From contig NZ_CP079218.1 of assembly GCF_019317285.1 (NCBI RefSeq), positions 2,108,001 to 2,172,000 on the forward strand: 64,000 nt of DNA, written 5' to 3'. This stretch comes from Pedobacter sp. D749. GTDB taxonomy: Bacteria; Bacteroidota; Bacteroidia; Sphingobacteriales; Sphingobacteriaceae. Position numbers and translations under genes: made by a program. The notes under the pieces were generated by a model. It was not told the origin of the DNA and ran no database searches. It saw only the letters and a program-made list of their open reading frames with translations. This document shows, piece by piece, positions 17,550 through 26,713 of this stretch; positions within the stretch are counted from its first letter, which is position 1, and the number at the start of each line of letters is the position of its first letter.

Positions 17550-17900
17550 ATGTGTGGCAATGAAACTATATGCTCACTAACTGATGGGAGTCGCGATGCA
17601 TTTGCAAATCACATATTTATACAGGGAAACGATGTGTACATTGCCTGACAGGAAATTGCTCCCGGAAAGTCCACCTACCAGGTAAAATATTGGAAAAACG
17701 GATCTCTTGTCATTTTATCCAATGGACCTGAAAGTGCTTTTGGTTTATCTATAGCCATTTCGGGTGCTGATGTTTTTGTAGGCCGGTACCGGGATGGGGG
17801 ATCAGGAACAGCCCAATACTGGAAAAATGGTACGGTTGTACCGCTTACTGATGGATCACGGGCTGCGCTCGTCCACAAAATAGTCGTAGTTAGGAAGTAA
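17550..17900 (+). pseudogene. fragment of a repeat-type (beta-propeller-like) extracellular protein
   Basis: Reading from 17550 in one frame gives a repeated pattern: SLTDGSRDAFANHIFIQGND, then YWKNGSLVILSNG, ISGADVFVG, YWKNGTVVPLTDGSRAA, ending in TAA at 17898-17900. The unit (YWKNG, LTDGS, A..I.V.G.DV) is about 50 residues long and recurs here twice or more. An in-frame TGA at the end of the first unit, after the GCC codon near 17643, breaks the frame, and no start or signal peptide precedes it. It is therefore the decayed 3' end of a larger secreted repeat protein. A minus-strand frame over part of it (17675-18097) is a shadow. Bases 17901-18268 hold nothing else I can support. Confidence 0.65.
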
Positions 17901-18268
17901 GTATTTAAACCGGTTTTATGGCCCCGTTTGCTGTTCGCACCCAATCTTTTTTCTACCTTTTTTAACATTAGGTTTCTAAACCTTAGAAGAGGGTAGTAAT
18001 AACCGAACTCAGGTTTAGAAATGATAATGACCTGTGCATAATCTGGCATTATTATTTGCGAATGGCAAACGGAGCCCATAATTAATAACAGTCGCAAGCT
18101 AATTATCTTTAATTAGCTTAAAACAACATATTTATAAGGGAAATAGCCTTTTTGCTAAAAGCGTCAGAAATTTCACCACAAAGTTATATACTGTATCTAA
18201 GTGCTATGTCATTCAAACTATTCGCTGTGTAAAGCAGGATACATCGGGGTAAAAATATCTGCCGAGTA

Positions 18269-19885
18269 CTATGGCCTGCGCTTGTTTCTAAGCTGGACAC
18301 CTTCAAGTTCCAGTACCTTTTGAAACATAGGATCCTTTTCATATAAGAATTCGCGCCCGAAAATATCGTCTGATGAAGTGACCCTTTGGTAAAGTTCCTC
18401 TATGGAATAACTTACCTGATGTTCCACATGATTTTGAAAAGCATCCACAACGGATTTTGCTCCGGTAAAATCAATCTGCGGCTCGATCCTAAAAATAATC
18501 TTACTATGGGGCAACTGCAGAATCGAAGGATTCGTCTGAAGTCCGCCCAAAAGATTTGGTGTTTCGCCAATGCTGACCAGTTGATCATTCCTGGCTGCAA
18601 GATTGGAAAGGTTGGAGGCAGAGGAATAGATATATCTGTCCTGCAGCACATAAACCTTCCCTTTAAAGCTATAGTTCAGGCTGTCAGGCAGTACAAAGGT
18701 AAAGTTCGGAATGGAAATAAAATACATCTTGGGCTGCTTAAGTGTAGCTACGTCAACATTGAAGGAAAAACCCTTTTTACTCTTTACTGAATCTGCATTG
18801 ACATTAAACTGTTTTTGGTTGTATGGGCTGAAATTCCTCCCAACTACAACATCCTGTTTCAGGGTATCCTTCATAATCCGGCCTAAGAAATTGGCGTAAG
18901 TATTGTCGCTTCCACCACCATTCCCCCTTATATCAAGTACTATAGATTTTACAATGCTTTTTTCAATAAAAGGCTTTAGCTGCTTTGCCAGGGAATCGCC
19001 ATAGGCCTCTACCATAAGCGGCATTTTTGCATAAAAAATACCATCCTTTTCAAAATAATGTGTTGTCAGGGGAACTGATTCGTCATTATAACCAAAGGGG
19101 TTCAGAATTTTTTTACCGAAGCTGACCGTGTCTCCCAAGGATGCATTTAGTTGTCTCATGTTTCCCTGTTTATCTTCAAAAACTAACTGGAGACCTCCTC
19201 TTTTAAAGAATTCGGCAGATTTATAGAAGGCCTCATGGTAGACCTTTCTGTTTGCTCTATCCCATCTCAGCGGAGAAATATGGGCATATTGTTTTTTCAC
19301 AAAGGCATGTACATTTAAACCATTGCAGCTCCTGAGCCTCATCGATGCCGGAAATTTAACACCCTTGTAGGAGAAGGGCAGCATGTTGTAATAATCCCCA
19401 TTGGTATAAACCAGGTTCAGCTCCAGCTTATTAGTAAAATTACGGTTGGCAAACTTTTCGTAGGTATGCCCATACACCATAGAAATGCTGTCAATATGTT
19501 TGATGATCCCATTGGGTATCCAGTTGGTTCTCATGATATTCAGCTGCCAGCTTCCAAGCCTGCCCGAATGCCCATCTTGTGCCACATTCAGTGTCATATC
19601 TACAATATGCAGGAAATCTGCCATCGTCGTTTTATTGGTGATGCTCTTCCTTAGCCGACGTGCATAACGATCAAAATCTATTCCGCGAACCTCTTTATTG
19701 AAATAAATAACGGGGCTTACCTGATGGATAAGGGAGACTAGTGAATCATGATCCTCAAGCATCTGCGTGTGGCTTAGCTGGGGAACCGTTTCCAGACCTG
19801 CCAAAGGGAAGCCTGGCTTATTACTATTTCTTAAGGCACACGAAGTGAAAAAACAGATTGCTGAGAGGATGATAAGTTTGCGCAT
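18269..19885 (-). CDS. S41-family peptidase lipoprotein
   Basis: A 538-residue exported serine peptidase of family S41 (tail-specific/C-terminal processing type). The N-terminus carries a lipoprotein signal with lipobox FFTSCALRN (Cys near residue 16). In the peptidase domain: IVLDIRGNGGGSDN near 315, the catalytic-serine region YIYSSASNLSNLAARN near 420, and SIGETPN near 440. The N-terminal part (residues 40-250) lacks a clear PDZ domain. It probably sits in the outer-membrane or periplasmic face, cleaving extracellular peptides. It is transcribed alone or with the AraC gene upstream (57-bp gap, same strand). Several opposite-strand frames are shadows. Confidence 0.75.
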   Translation of the reverse strand: MRKLIILSAICFFTSCALRNSNKPGFPLAGLETVPQLSHTQMLEDHDSLVSLIHQVSPVIYFNKEVRGIDFDRYARRLRKSITNKTTMADFLHIVDMTLNVAQDGHSGRLGSWQLNIMRTNWIPNGIIKHIDSISMVYGHTYEKFANRNFTNKLELNLVYTNGDYYNMLPFSYKGVKFPASMRLRSCNGLNVHAFVKKQYAHISPLRWDRANRKVYHEAFYKSAEFFKRGGLQLVFEDKQGNMRQLNASLGDTVSFGKKILNPFGYNDESVPLTTHYFEKDGIFYAKMPLMVEAYGDSLAKQLKPFIEKSIVKSIVLDIRGNGGGSDNTYANFLGRIMKDTLKQDVVVGRNFSPYNQKQFNVNADSVKSKKGFSFNVDVATLKQPKMYFISIPNFTFVLPDSLNYSFKGKVYVLQDRYIYSSASNLSNLAARNDQLVSIGETPNLLGGLQTNPSILQLPHSKIIFRIEPQIDFTGAKSVVDAFQNHVEHQVSYSIEELYQRVTSSDDIFGREFLYEKDPMFQKVLELEGVQLRNKRRP

Positions 19886-19941
19886 AAAAATATTTATTTA
19901 GCACAAAGAAATACATTAGCTATACCAAATAATTGTAAAAA

Positions 19942-20802
19942 TCATTCATGTTTGGATTCTTCAAAAATCCAGGCTAGCTGGTCTTGGGCTAACGATACCT
20001 TTCCTTGCAACTTCTTTGGAGCCAGCCCGGCAAAAGCCCTGAAATCCTTTATGAAATGCGCCTGATCATAGTAATTGTGATCCAGACCAATCTGAGTAAG
20101 CGGGGCTTCCTTGCCGAGTAATACTGGCAATGCTCTCCTGAACCGAACGGTCTTAAGAAACTGCTGAGGGTTCTGGCCTAAATGGCTTTTGAAAAGGCGG
20201 TAAAGCGTGGTATCACTGATACCCAGCTTCTTGCAGAGCAGTTCGATAATGGTATCCTGACCTGAATGACTGGCCAGTCTGATGTGTTCGAGCGCTTCCC
20301 TTAACCTGTGAGGAATGCGATCATTAAGCGTTCCGACTAATGCTTTTTCCAATAGCCTTGCCCTCAAAACCGGATGATGCTCATCAAAAACCTGCTCTAA
20401 CAGAAAGCCATCTTTAAATTGCAGGAAATCCTCTACAGGTCGATCGGCGGCCACAACACAATCCAGCCTCTCACCTGTAAATGCACCAAGGGCAGCGGCG
20501 CGGAATATAATGCAGACCTGGTCGAGTTCCCCTTGTAGATTCACCTTAAAAGGGCTGGTATGAAAACCATATATCCGGCTTGAAAAGCTGTTTTCCCCCA
20601 CGGCTATACTACAAATATTATTTTTACCATCGTTAACATAAGTCACCTTATTCTGTTTATAGATAGCCAAACAAAGGTTGCTATTAGGAAAAGTGGTGTA
20701 GTTGATCAGGTTATGGTCTGATTTTTTCAAAAAAAGAAAATATTCTACATATTTTTTCAGTAGCTCATTTTCAGGTCTTAAAATAATCGTCTCCATTGGC
20801 AC
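19942..20802 (-). CDS. AraC-family transcriptional regulator
   Basis: A 286-residue regulator with a DUF6597-like N-terminal domain (HTSPFKVNLQGELDQVCIIF) and a C-terminal AraC helix-turn-helix pair. The first helix-turn-helix is LLCKKLGISDTTLYRLFKSH near residue 188, then YYDQAHFIKDFRAFAGLAPK near 245. A second in-frame ATG two codons downstream (METIILRPE) may be the true start. It precedes the S41 lipoprotein gene on the same strand and may control it. The ligand is unknown. Confidence 0.75.
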   Translation of the reverse strand: MPMETIILRPENELLKKYVEYFLFLKKSDHNLINYTTFPNSNLCLAIYKQNKVTYVNDGKNNICSIAVGENSFSSRIYGFHTSPFKVNLQGELDQVCIIFRAAALGAFTGERLDCVVAADRPVEDFLQFKDGFLLEQVFDEHHPVLRARLLEKALVGTLNDRIPHRLREALEHIRLASHSGQDTIIELLCKKLGISDTTLYRLFKSHLGQNPQQFLKTVRFRRALPVLLGKEAPLTQIGLDHNYYDQAHFIKDFRAFAGLAPKKLQGKVSLAQDQLAWIFEESKHE

Positions 20803-20894
20803 ATGTTCTAGTAATTCATAACGCTAACAACGACAAAGATAGAATTTGGCCTCACGAATCAATAACACAATCACCTCCAATTAATATTCTTGCC

Positions 20895-22871
20895 TTAATT
20901 TCCCATGGGCAGTTCAACACTGAATGTGGTTCCTTCGCTGTTACTTTTCTCAACGCTAATCTGGCCATGATGTAGCGCTATAATTTCGCGGCAGAGATAA
21001 AGACCAATCCCGAAGCCGGCAATTGATCCGATTTGAGGATTCTGGACCCTGTGGTAACGTTCAAAAATAAGGTGCTGGTCTTCGCCTGCAATTCCTATAC
21101 CTTCATCACTTACGGTTAACTTTAGCCTGTTCTGATCAGGTGCCGTGCAGGCAATGGTAATACGTGTGCCCATTTCCGAATATTTAACGGCGTTTCCTGC
21201 CAGGTTATGGATCACCTGCGAGATTTTTTCGCGGTCTGCGTATAATGTTAACGCTTGCACAGGTTCGAACACAATGATATGGGTATGTATAGAGGAAAGC
21301 ATTTCTTCCTCCAGCTCTGCAAAGAGTTGCGGTAGGTCGATTTTTGATTTCTCAATCAACATTTTTCCAGAATCCAGCCTTGAAATATTCAAAAAGCTAT
21401 TGATCATGGAATTCATATTACGCACCTGTTTGATTGATTTGGCGAGTACGTTTTGCTGAGTGGTGTTTTCTGTAAGGTTGGCCTCTCGCTGAAGCACCTG
21501 TAGATAGGCCTGAAGGGATGTTAATGGCGTTTTAAGTTCGTGGCTTACCATACCCATAAAATCGTCTTTCCGCTGTTCGTCTTTTTTCTGCTCGGTAATA
21601 TCCCTTAGTGTACCGTTCAACGTGGCCGCTTTACCGTTCGGATCATAAAATACTTTTCCCCTGGCCTGTACCAGTCTGGGGGCCGGCTCCTTTGGGTTGT
21701 TTATCCGGTATTCAATAAAATATTGTCCGTCCGATCCATCCCTTAGCGATTCCTTTATCGCATCAGTTACTCTTTCCCTGTCTTCATCGTGGATGGAGTT
21801 AAGGGCCAGCGAAAGGTCCAGGTGTTCTTCGGCTGAAAGTCCGAACCAGGATTTTAGCAGGGCATTGCCCGAAAAGAGGTTGTTCCTGGGTTCATAATAG
21901 AAGGTAGCCAGTTCGCCCGCATCTATGGCTAGGGTAAGCATCTGCTGGTCTTTCTCGTTTTTACGGCGGTCAAGCACCTGCTGGGTAATTTCTTCCAGAA
22001 TAACCAGTATTCCGGTAACTTTACCCGAAGAGATAATGGGTTGATAAATCGAGTTTACGATGGCCTCCCTCAGTCCGCTTTCATCACGGAGCTTTACCAA
22101 AAACTCCTTATTAATCTTTGGTTTTCCGGTTTCATATACATTGTCCAGCCACATGTTTACCGGCTGGCCTTCGAGCTCCGGCCTGGCCGTATGATGGGCT
22201 TGTCCTATTACTTCTTTCCCTTCGCGTCCCCAGGTCTTTAGTATCGCCGTATTGGCCATTTCAATAATATGGTCCGGGCCTTGTAGTACCGCAATACCCA
22301 CCGGTGCCTGTTCAATGATGGTCTTCACATGTTCCCGGCTTTCCTCCAGTAATTTCATAGAAATGTTGAGGTCTTCATTAGTAGAGGTGAGCTCTTCCAT
22401 GGTGGTAGCCATTTCTTCAATAAGCGCCTGTTCTTTTTCTTCTTTTTGCTGTATCCGCTCCAGGTATTCCCTTCTTGATGTAACCTCTTTCGCGGTATTC
22501 AGGATGCACCAGGTTTTGTTGTCTGCCGAAAGCAAAGCTTTATATTCATAATCAAAGTAATCCGTTGTCGGCATCCCGTTTTTAATTAGCCTGGCAGGGG
22601 CATCAGTTACCGAGTAGCTGATGCCGGAACGCCATACCTGTTCAAGGATAGGAAGAAAGGGCTGGCCTGCAAGTTCGGGTATTGCCTGTATTAGTGGTTT
22701 CCCGATTACCGAAATGTCTTTGCCCCATAGCGCAAGCATTCCTGCGTTCGCAAAACGGATAATCATTTCTTCACCGGTATATATGGCGGTTGGATCTGGA
22801 GAGGACTGGAGGGCCTGGATAATCAGCTCTTCGCTAAAATTGTTGTCGTGCGGTCTTTCTTCGGCATTCAT
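20895..22871 (-). CDS. PAS-domain sensor histidine kinase (soluble)
   Basis: A 658-residue cytoplasmic kinase with no membrane segment. Three PAS-like modules are seen: about 15-130 (ALQSSPDPTAIYTGEEMIIRFAN start), about 185-300 (ITQ linker following) and about 310-425 (with PAC-like LNGTLRDITEQKK). A coiled-coil of about 40 residues, rich in Glu/Lys, joins the first two. Then comes HisKA with the phospho-acceptor MVSHELKTPLTSL near 438, and HATPase with N box HNLAGNAVKYS near 552, G1 VSDEGIGIAGED, F FERYHR and G2 GFGIGLYLCREI. No receiver follows and no response regulator gene adjoins, so its partner is elsewhere. It diverges from the cluster that starts at 23161. Confidence 0.85.
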   Translation of the reverse strand: MNAEERPHDNNFSEELIIQALQSSPDPTAIYTGEEMIIRFANAGMLALWGKDISVIGKPLIQAIPELAGQPFLPILEQVWRSGISYSVTDAPARLIKNGMPTTDYFDYEYKALLSADNKTWCILNTAKEVTSRREYLERIQQKEEKEQALIEEMATTMEELTSTNEDLNISMKLLEESREHVKTIIEQAPVGIAVLQGPDHIIEMANTAILKTWGREGKEVIGQAHHTARPELEGQPVNMWLDNVYETGKPKINKEFLVKLRDESGLREAIVNSIYQPIISSGKVTGILVILEEITQQVLDRRKNEKDQQMLTLAIDAGELATFYYEPRNNLFSGNALLKSWFGLSAEEHLDLSLALNSIHDEDRERVTDAIKESLRDGSDGQYFIEYRINNPKEPAPRLVQARGKVFYDPNGKAATLNGTLRDITEQKKDEQRKDDFMGMVSHELKTPLTSLQAYLQVLQREANLTENTTQQNVLAKSIKQVRNMNSMINSFLNISRLDSGKMLIEKSKIDLPQLFAELEEEMLSSIHTHIIVFEPVQALTLYADREKISQVIHNLAGNAVKYSEMGTRITIACTAPDQNRLKLTVSDEGIGIAGEDQHLIFERYHRVQNPQIGSIAGFGIGLYLCREIIALHHGQISVEKSNSEGTTFSVELPMGN

Positions 22872-22956
22872 CGATAATCCAAAGATAAAAAAAACGACAT
22901 ATTTTTTCTATTTATTCAACCAGCGATCGTCTTTTTATTCACTTCTCAGCAATAAT

Positions 22957-22984
22957 CATTTTTATTCAGCCATTTTTATTCAGC
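22957..22984. repeat. tandem 14-bp repeat in regulatory gap
   Basis: CATTTTTATTCAGC occurs twice head to tail (22957-22970 and 22971-22984). A third partial copy, TTTTTATTCA, lies at 22932-22941. The region is between the PAS-kinase start and the cluster at 23161, so a regulatory role is possible. Confidence 0.5.
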
Positions 22985-23103
22985 TTCTTATATACTAAAA
23001 ATAATCTAAAGTAAAAAGACGAAAACACCTTAAATAATCGGGTATTTCTATCCCATTACAAATCAATATTTTAAGATAATTTAGCAGCTGTCAATAGCAA
23101 CAG

Positions 23104-23136
23104 GGCGTAAACTGAAAAGCCGTAAAAGAGTAAGTA
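23104..23136 (+). promoter_or_regulatory. conserved leader element, copy A
   Basis: This 33-bp element matches 26654-26686 at 27 of 33 positions. Both copies start 57-60 bp before the ATG of an unknown gene. A short GGC...GCC stem is conserved in both. It could be a transcription start region, operator or RNA leader. Confidence 0.55.
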
Positions 23137-23160
23137 TTTTAATCTAAATCAAACATTACA

Positions 23161-23802
23161 ATGGGACAATTTGCCTCCATTATTTCTCTCACCAAAAAAG
23201 AAATTCTGACCTTAACTGAAACGCTTATAACGGACATTCCAACCGCTACTGAGGATCTGAATTTAATTACTACCTCGCTCAAACCACGTATTAAAGTTTC
23301 GGTTCCTCCCCCGTTCGCTGAATCAGATTTGCCCGATTCATCACTTTCAAAGACTATTGGTAAAGCAATTGATTCAGCTTGTCTGGAATCAAGATATTTA
23401 TTTAATGCTGTTTTTCCCTCCGTTGTTTTACCGGAAAAAAATAATGATTATGGTGTTGTGCTTAATTATGCACCTGTAATGGGGGATTTTAAAAGCCTGA
23501 CCAATCAACTTTCTCTGTTTTTAACGGATAAAAATTTACAGCCTCTGCTTGCCGGCCAACTCGCCAAACAATTACAACCACAAGTAATGGCAAGCGGAAA
23601 TACACCATCTGCAACTTTTGGCAGAGTGGCAACGCCTAATTTAAGTATTGCTGATCCGCTGATTACCGTAGAATATTTATTTTGGGTAGCAGCTTTTGGC
23701 ATATTCCGCACCGGGACAATAAATGCAGCAGGTGTACCTGGTTATGCTGTGGTTTACAGTTGTAGTGCTGCCATTGGAACACTGCAAAGTATTATTAAAT
23801 AA
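23161..23802 (+). CDS. unknown protein with cluster-specific leader, 213 aa
   Basis: A 213-residue protein that I do not recognise. It has a hydrophilic N-terminal half with repeated Thr/Leu (LTKKEILTLTETL) and a Pro-rich stretch (KVSVPPPFAESDLP), and a C-terminal hydrophobic, Gly/Ala-rich segment (VAAFGIFRTGTINAAGVPGYAVVYSCSAAIG) that might insert in a membrane or pack as a beta structure. No N-terminal signal peptide is seen. It is preceded by the leader element shared with the 548-residue protein gene and followed 28 bp later by another unknown gene, so it heads a likely operon ending with a two-component system. Confidence 0.6.
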   Translation: MGQFASIISLTKKEILTLTETLITDIPTATEDLNLITTSLKPRIKVSVPPPFAESDLPDSSLSKTIGKAIDSACLESRYLFNAVFPSVVLPEKNNDYGVVLNYAPVMGDFKSLTNQLSLFLTDKNLQPLLAGQLAKQLQPQVMASGNTPSATFGRVATPNLSIADPLITVEYLFWVAAFGIFRTGTINAAGVPGYAVVYSCSAAIGTLQSIIK

Positions 23803-23830
23803 CATCTTATTCATATAAAATAAAAAAATC

Positions 23831-24358
23831 ATGGAAAACGCTGATCATATCCAATCTGTACAAATAACACATAACAATGCCGAAACTCCACCGGCCATTC
23901 CTTTGATTGTTGCCATTGAAAGAGCAACATCCTGGAGAAAAATGATCAACTCATTGCCTGCGGAATCCAAACTGCCACAAACCAATGCGGCTGGTGATTC
24001 AGTTGGGCCATTAATACCTGCTCAATTAATTTTCAGAGCAATTAATATTAATATGAGAGACATCGATTTGCTGAAACAAGAACATCCGGATGCAAGTTCA
24101 GTAAGGTTATATATGAGTATACCTGATCCTGATTTTCCATTGCAAATCTGTGGTATGCTGGTTCCGGTGGATGCGCAGAATAATGACATGCTTACCAGAT
24201 CCAGTGATGCCAATGTATCCAGGGAAGACATGTTACAAAAAGAAGAATATTCCACCGTATATGATTTCACTCAGCCTTGTCCAACTTTATGTAACACCAC
24301 GAGTCCGCTATTTGACAGTTTGAATAGTGTTGAGCCTTATTTGCGGTATACAAAATAA
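23831..24358 (+). CDS. unknown protein, 175 aa
   Basis: A 175-residue soluble protein with no domain I know. It is Pro/Asn/Asp-rich, with a central segment LIPAQLIFRAININMRDIDLL and a C-terminal Cys pair (QPCPTLCNTTSPLFD). It has no signal peptide. The gene follows 28 bp after the 213-residue protein gene and its stop TAA overlaps the next start (TAATG), so it is coupled to the membrane protein. Only its operon position suggests a role: effector or cofactor in the same process. Confidence 0.6.
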   Translation: MENADHIQSVQITHNNAETPPAIPLIVAIERATSWRKMINSLPAESKLPQTNAAGDSVGPLIPAQLIFRAININMRDIDLLKQEHPDASSVRLYMSIPDPDFPLQICGMLVPVDAQNNDMLTRSSDANVSREDMLQKEEYSTVYDFTQPCPTLCNTTSPLFDSLNSVEPYLRYTK

Positions 24359-25014
24359 TGGCAATTCCAGCCAGTTTGATCTATACAGGAATAATTGTTC
24401 CTGTAAGTGTTTTAATTCCTATTGGTATGGCTGCCTCCAAAAGAAGGAACGCTGGCAGGCCGTTAAAAATAATCTGGTATTATTTATTACTGGATTGTGT
24501 AGTAAATGTATTGGCTGTAGTGCTTGCAAACCAGAAGATTAACAATCTTCCGGTTTTGCATGTTTTTACTATACTCGAATTTGTATTGATGAGCTATTTT
24601 TATCTGTCCGTTTTAAAGCAGGAAACAGCTGGCACGATAATTAAATATCTGCTGGTTCTTTTTCCGGTATTCTGTATTATAAACTTCCTGTTCTTCCAAA
24701 GTATTTATCAATTTAATACCTATGCCAGACCAGTTGAGGCATTAATTATAATGGGCTGCAGTCTTGCTTATTTTGCGCAGAGCAATGATGCAGAAACCAG
24801 GTGGTCAATTAATCCGGTAAACTGGATTAATATTGGTATACTGTTATACTTTTCTGGTGCCTTGTTTATTTTCTCTTTTTCAAATTTAACTGTACAAGAG
24901 ATGAATGAAAAATATTATGCGATTAATATTTTAATGTGGAATATCCATGCCACACTTTTACTCCTGATGTATCTTTTAATTGCCTTTGGCTTTAGTAAAT
25001 GCAGCAAACAATAG
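24358..25014 (+). CDS. polytopic membrane protein, 218 aa
   Basis: Seven or so hydrophobic segments are visible: IYTGIIVPVSVLIPIGMA at the N-terminus, then IWYYLLLDCVVNVLAVVLA, VFTILEFVLMSYFYLSVL, IIKYLLVLFPVFCIINFLFF, VEALIIMGCSLAYFA, INIGILLYFSGALFIFSFS and a last LLLLMYLLIAFGF. No catalytic or transport motif is recognised. The start overlaps the upstream stop, and its end overlaps the histidine kinase start by 16 bp, so all are co-translated. A membrane sensor partner of that kinase is a reasonable inference. The kinase itself has only one membrane segment. Confidence 0.6.
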   Translation: MAIPASLIYTGIIVPVSVLIPIGMAASKRRNAGRPLKIIWYYLLLDCVVNVLAVVLANQKINNLPVLHVFTILEFVLMSYFYLSVLKQETAGTIIKYLLVLFPVFCIINFLFFQSIYQFNTYARPVEALIIMGCSLAYFAQSNDAETRWSINPVNWINIGILLYFSGALFIFSFSNLTVQEMNEKYYAINILMWNIHATLLLLMYLLIAFGFSKCSKQ

Positions 25015-25799
25015 GGGATAATATTTTTCTGTTAATCATTTTATGTACCGGTGGTATTTCTCTGCTGGTGATCTCATTTGTGATTTTATTTATCAGCAAT
25101 CAGAAAAGATTACTCAAGAACAGGCAGCAGATCCATGAGGCAGAAATGAGTTATCAAAAGGAATTGATGCGGGTGGTATTACAATCACAAGAGGAAGAAA
25201 GGAAGCGTATCGGCCAGGATTTACATGATGATGTTGGCAGTTCTTTGTCGAATTTAAGAATGTTAATTAACCGGAAGGATCTTGCTGAACAACAGGGGAG
25301 TGGAGCTGTATTGGCCACTCATAAATTGTTAATTGATAAAATTATACAGGATGTACGTAATATATCACATAATTTATCACCTCCTGCTTTAGCATTATTT
25401 GGTTTTACGGTAGCGCTTGAAGAATTAATTGATAGCATAAATAATGAAGATGGTTCATTGATAAACATTATCAATGATGTAGAGGCTATTACAGACAAAT
25501 TACCATACGATATGGCATTAGCCTTAATCAGGGTATTACAAGAGCTCATTTCCAATACAATTAAACATGGGAGTACTAAACGGATAGAGATATCCATTTT
25601 CATTGAAAATGGTTTATTAGCTATTCAATATAGGGATGAAGGAATAGGGTATGATCCTGCGAATCAGAAGAACAGAAAAGGAATGGGGATGCAAAATATA
25701 GAAAGCAGGTTAAATATGATCAATGCGGCTTATACGGTAAAAACTGCTCCGGGAGCTGGCTTCGTTATGTTTATCGTGCTGAACAGTCCATTAGTTTAA
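24999..25799 (+). CDS. NarL-type sensor histidine kinase
   Basis: A 266-residue HisKA_3 kinase. Residues 9-30 form one membrane helix, followed by a coiled-coil. The phospho-acceptor motif ERKRIGQDLHDDVGSSLSNL is near 66. HATPase motifs follow: LQELISNTIKHG near 187 and YRDEGIGYDP near 212, then KGMGMQNIESRL near 228. There is no external sensing domain, so the stimulus probably comes through a partner, perhaps the overlapping membrane protein. It forms a pair with the response regulator 7 bp downstream. By order it belongs to the cluster that shares the leader element. Confidence 0.85.
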   Translation: MQQTIGDNIFLLIILCTGGISLLVISFVILFISNQKRLLKNRQQIHEAEMSYQKELMRVVLQSQEEERKRIGQDLHDDVGSSLSNLRMLINRKDLAEQQGSGAVLATHKLLIDKIIQDVRNISHNLSPPALALFGFTVALEELIDSINNEDGSLINIINDVEAITDKLPYDMALALIRVLQELISNTIKHGSTKRIEISIFIENGLLAIQYRDEGIGYDPANQKNRKGMGMQNIESRLNMINAAYTVKTAPGAGFVMFIVLNSPLV

Positions 25800-25806
25800 A
25801 TTTTAA

Positions 25807-26481
25807 ATGATGTCAGACAAAATACGGATCGCTGTTGTTGATGACCAGCACTTATTTCGGGAAGGACTGGTTAATCTTTTAAGTTGTAAAGCCGATTACC
25901 AGCTGGTGGCTCAGGCAGAAAACGGGAAGGTTTTTTTAGAACAGCTTACCGGCCTGGAAAGCCTTCCTGATGTGGCATTGATTGATATGAATATGCCCGA
26001 GATGAACGGGGTTGAACTGAATGCGGTTTTACATAAAGATTATCCTTCGATAAAAGTGATTATACTTTCTGTGCATGGTGAAGAGCGTTATCTAAGTAAA
26101 ATGATAGAGGCCGGAGCCTGCTGTTATCTGATCAAGAATTGTGAAACCAGCGAATTGTTTTCGGCTATTCATAATACCTATCATGTTGGCTTTCATTTTA
26201 ATATGGAAACTTTAAATGCGATGCGTAACGCGGCCAAACACCGCAAACAAGGTTTGAAAAGTGTAAACAGTATACCCATTAATCTTTCGGAGCGCGAAAC
26301 CACCATCTTAAAGATGATCTGCGATGAACTGACCAATATCGAAATCGCTGAAAAACTGTTTATCAGCAGTCGTACTGTTGACGGACACCGGACAAACCTG
26401 CTTATCAAAACTGGTTGTAAAAACACAGCCGGCTTAGTCATCTTTGCCATCAAGTATGGCATCTTCGAAGTCAAATTCTAA
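25807..26481 (+). CDS. NarL/FixJ-type LuxR-family response regulator
   Basis: A 224-residue regulator. The receiver has the acidic pair VDDQHLF near residue 11, the phospho-acceptor ALIDMNMPEMNG near 58, and IILSVHG and CCYLIKNCETSELFSAI (Lys). The C-terminal LuxR helix-turn-helix is LSERETTILKMICDELTNIEIAEKLFISSRTVDGHR near 162 (motif cited in part). It starts either at this ATG or one codon later. It is the partner of the preceding kinase and a candidate regulator of the genes with the shared leader element at 23104 and 26654. Confidence 0.9.
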   Translation: MMSDKIRIAVVDDQHLFREGLVNLLSCKADYQLVAQAENGKVFLEQLTGLESLPDVALIDMNMPEMNGVELNAVLHKDYPSIKVIILSVHGEERYLSKMIEAGACCYLIKNCETSELFSAIHNTYHVGFHFNMETLNAMRNAAKHRKQGLKSVNSIPINLSERETTILKMICDELTNIEIAEKLFISSRTVDGHRTNLLIKTGCKNTAGLVIFAIKYGIFEVKF

Positions 26482-26508
26482 TAGAAAACCCCTTTATTCT
26501 TTTCCTGA

Positions 26509-26546
26509 AACCTATAGACCAGGTGTTTTTACCTGGTCTATAGGTT
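26509..26546 (+). terminator. strong hairpin terminator
   Basis: AACCTATAGACCAGGT and ACCTGGTCTATAGGTT form a perfect 16-bp stem around GTTTTT. It lies 27 bp after the response-regulator stop and separates that transcript from the 548-residue gene. The T run is in the loop rather than after the stem, so some transcripts may read through. Confidence 0.7.
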
Positions 26547-26608
26547 AAAACACCTGTTTACCAAGCCGGGATATTTAACGCAGAAAAAAACCTTTATTCT
26601 GCCTTTAC

Positions 26609-26622
26609 TTTGACATGTCAAA
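26609..26622. promoter_or_regulatory. 14-bp perfect palindrome upstream of the 548-aa gene
   Basis: TTTGACATGTCAAA is a perfect palindrome, 32 bp before the leader element. It is a possible operator for the LuxR-type regulator. It also contains a TTTG that resembles the Bacteroidota -33 box. No such palindrome was seen before the 23161 gene. Confidence 0.4.
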
Positions 26623-26653
26623 CGATTAAAGCGCTTTAATTGAAACTGACAAA

Positions 26654-26686
26654 GGCAGAAACCGAAAAGCCTTAACAGAGTAGGTA
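26654..26686 (+). promoter_or_regulatory. conserved leader element, copy B
   Basis: Matches 23104-23136 at 27 of 33 positions and starts 60 bp before the ATG at 26714. The GGC...GCC arms and the AGAGTA.GTA tail are conserved, and substitutions lie mostly in single positions. Confidence 0.55.
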
Positions 26687-26713
26687 AAATTAAACTCTTA
26701 AAAAACTAAGACC

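Noticed and set aside
17675..18097. 140-aa frame on the minus strand
   Set aside because: It lies over the decayed propeller-like plus-strand sequence and shows no protein pattern of its own.
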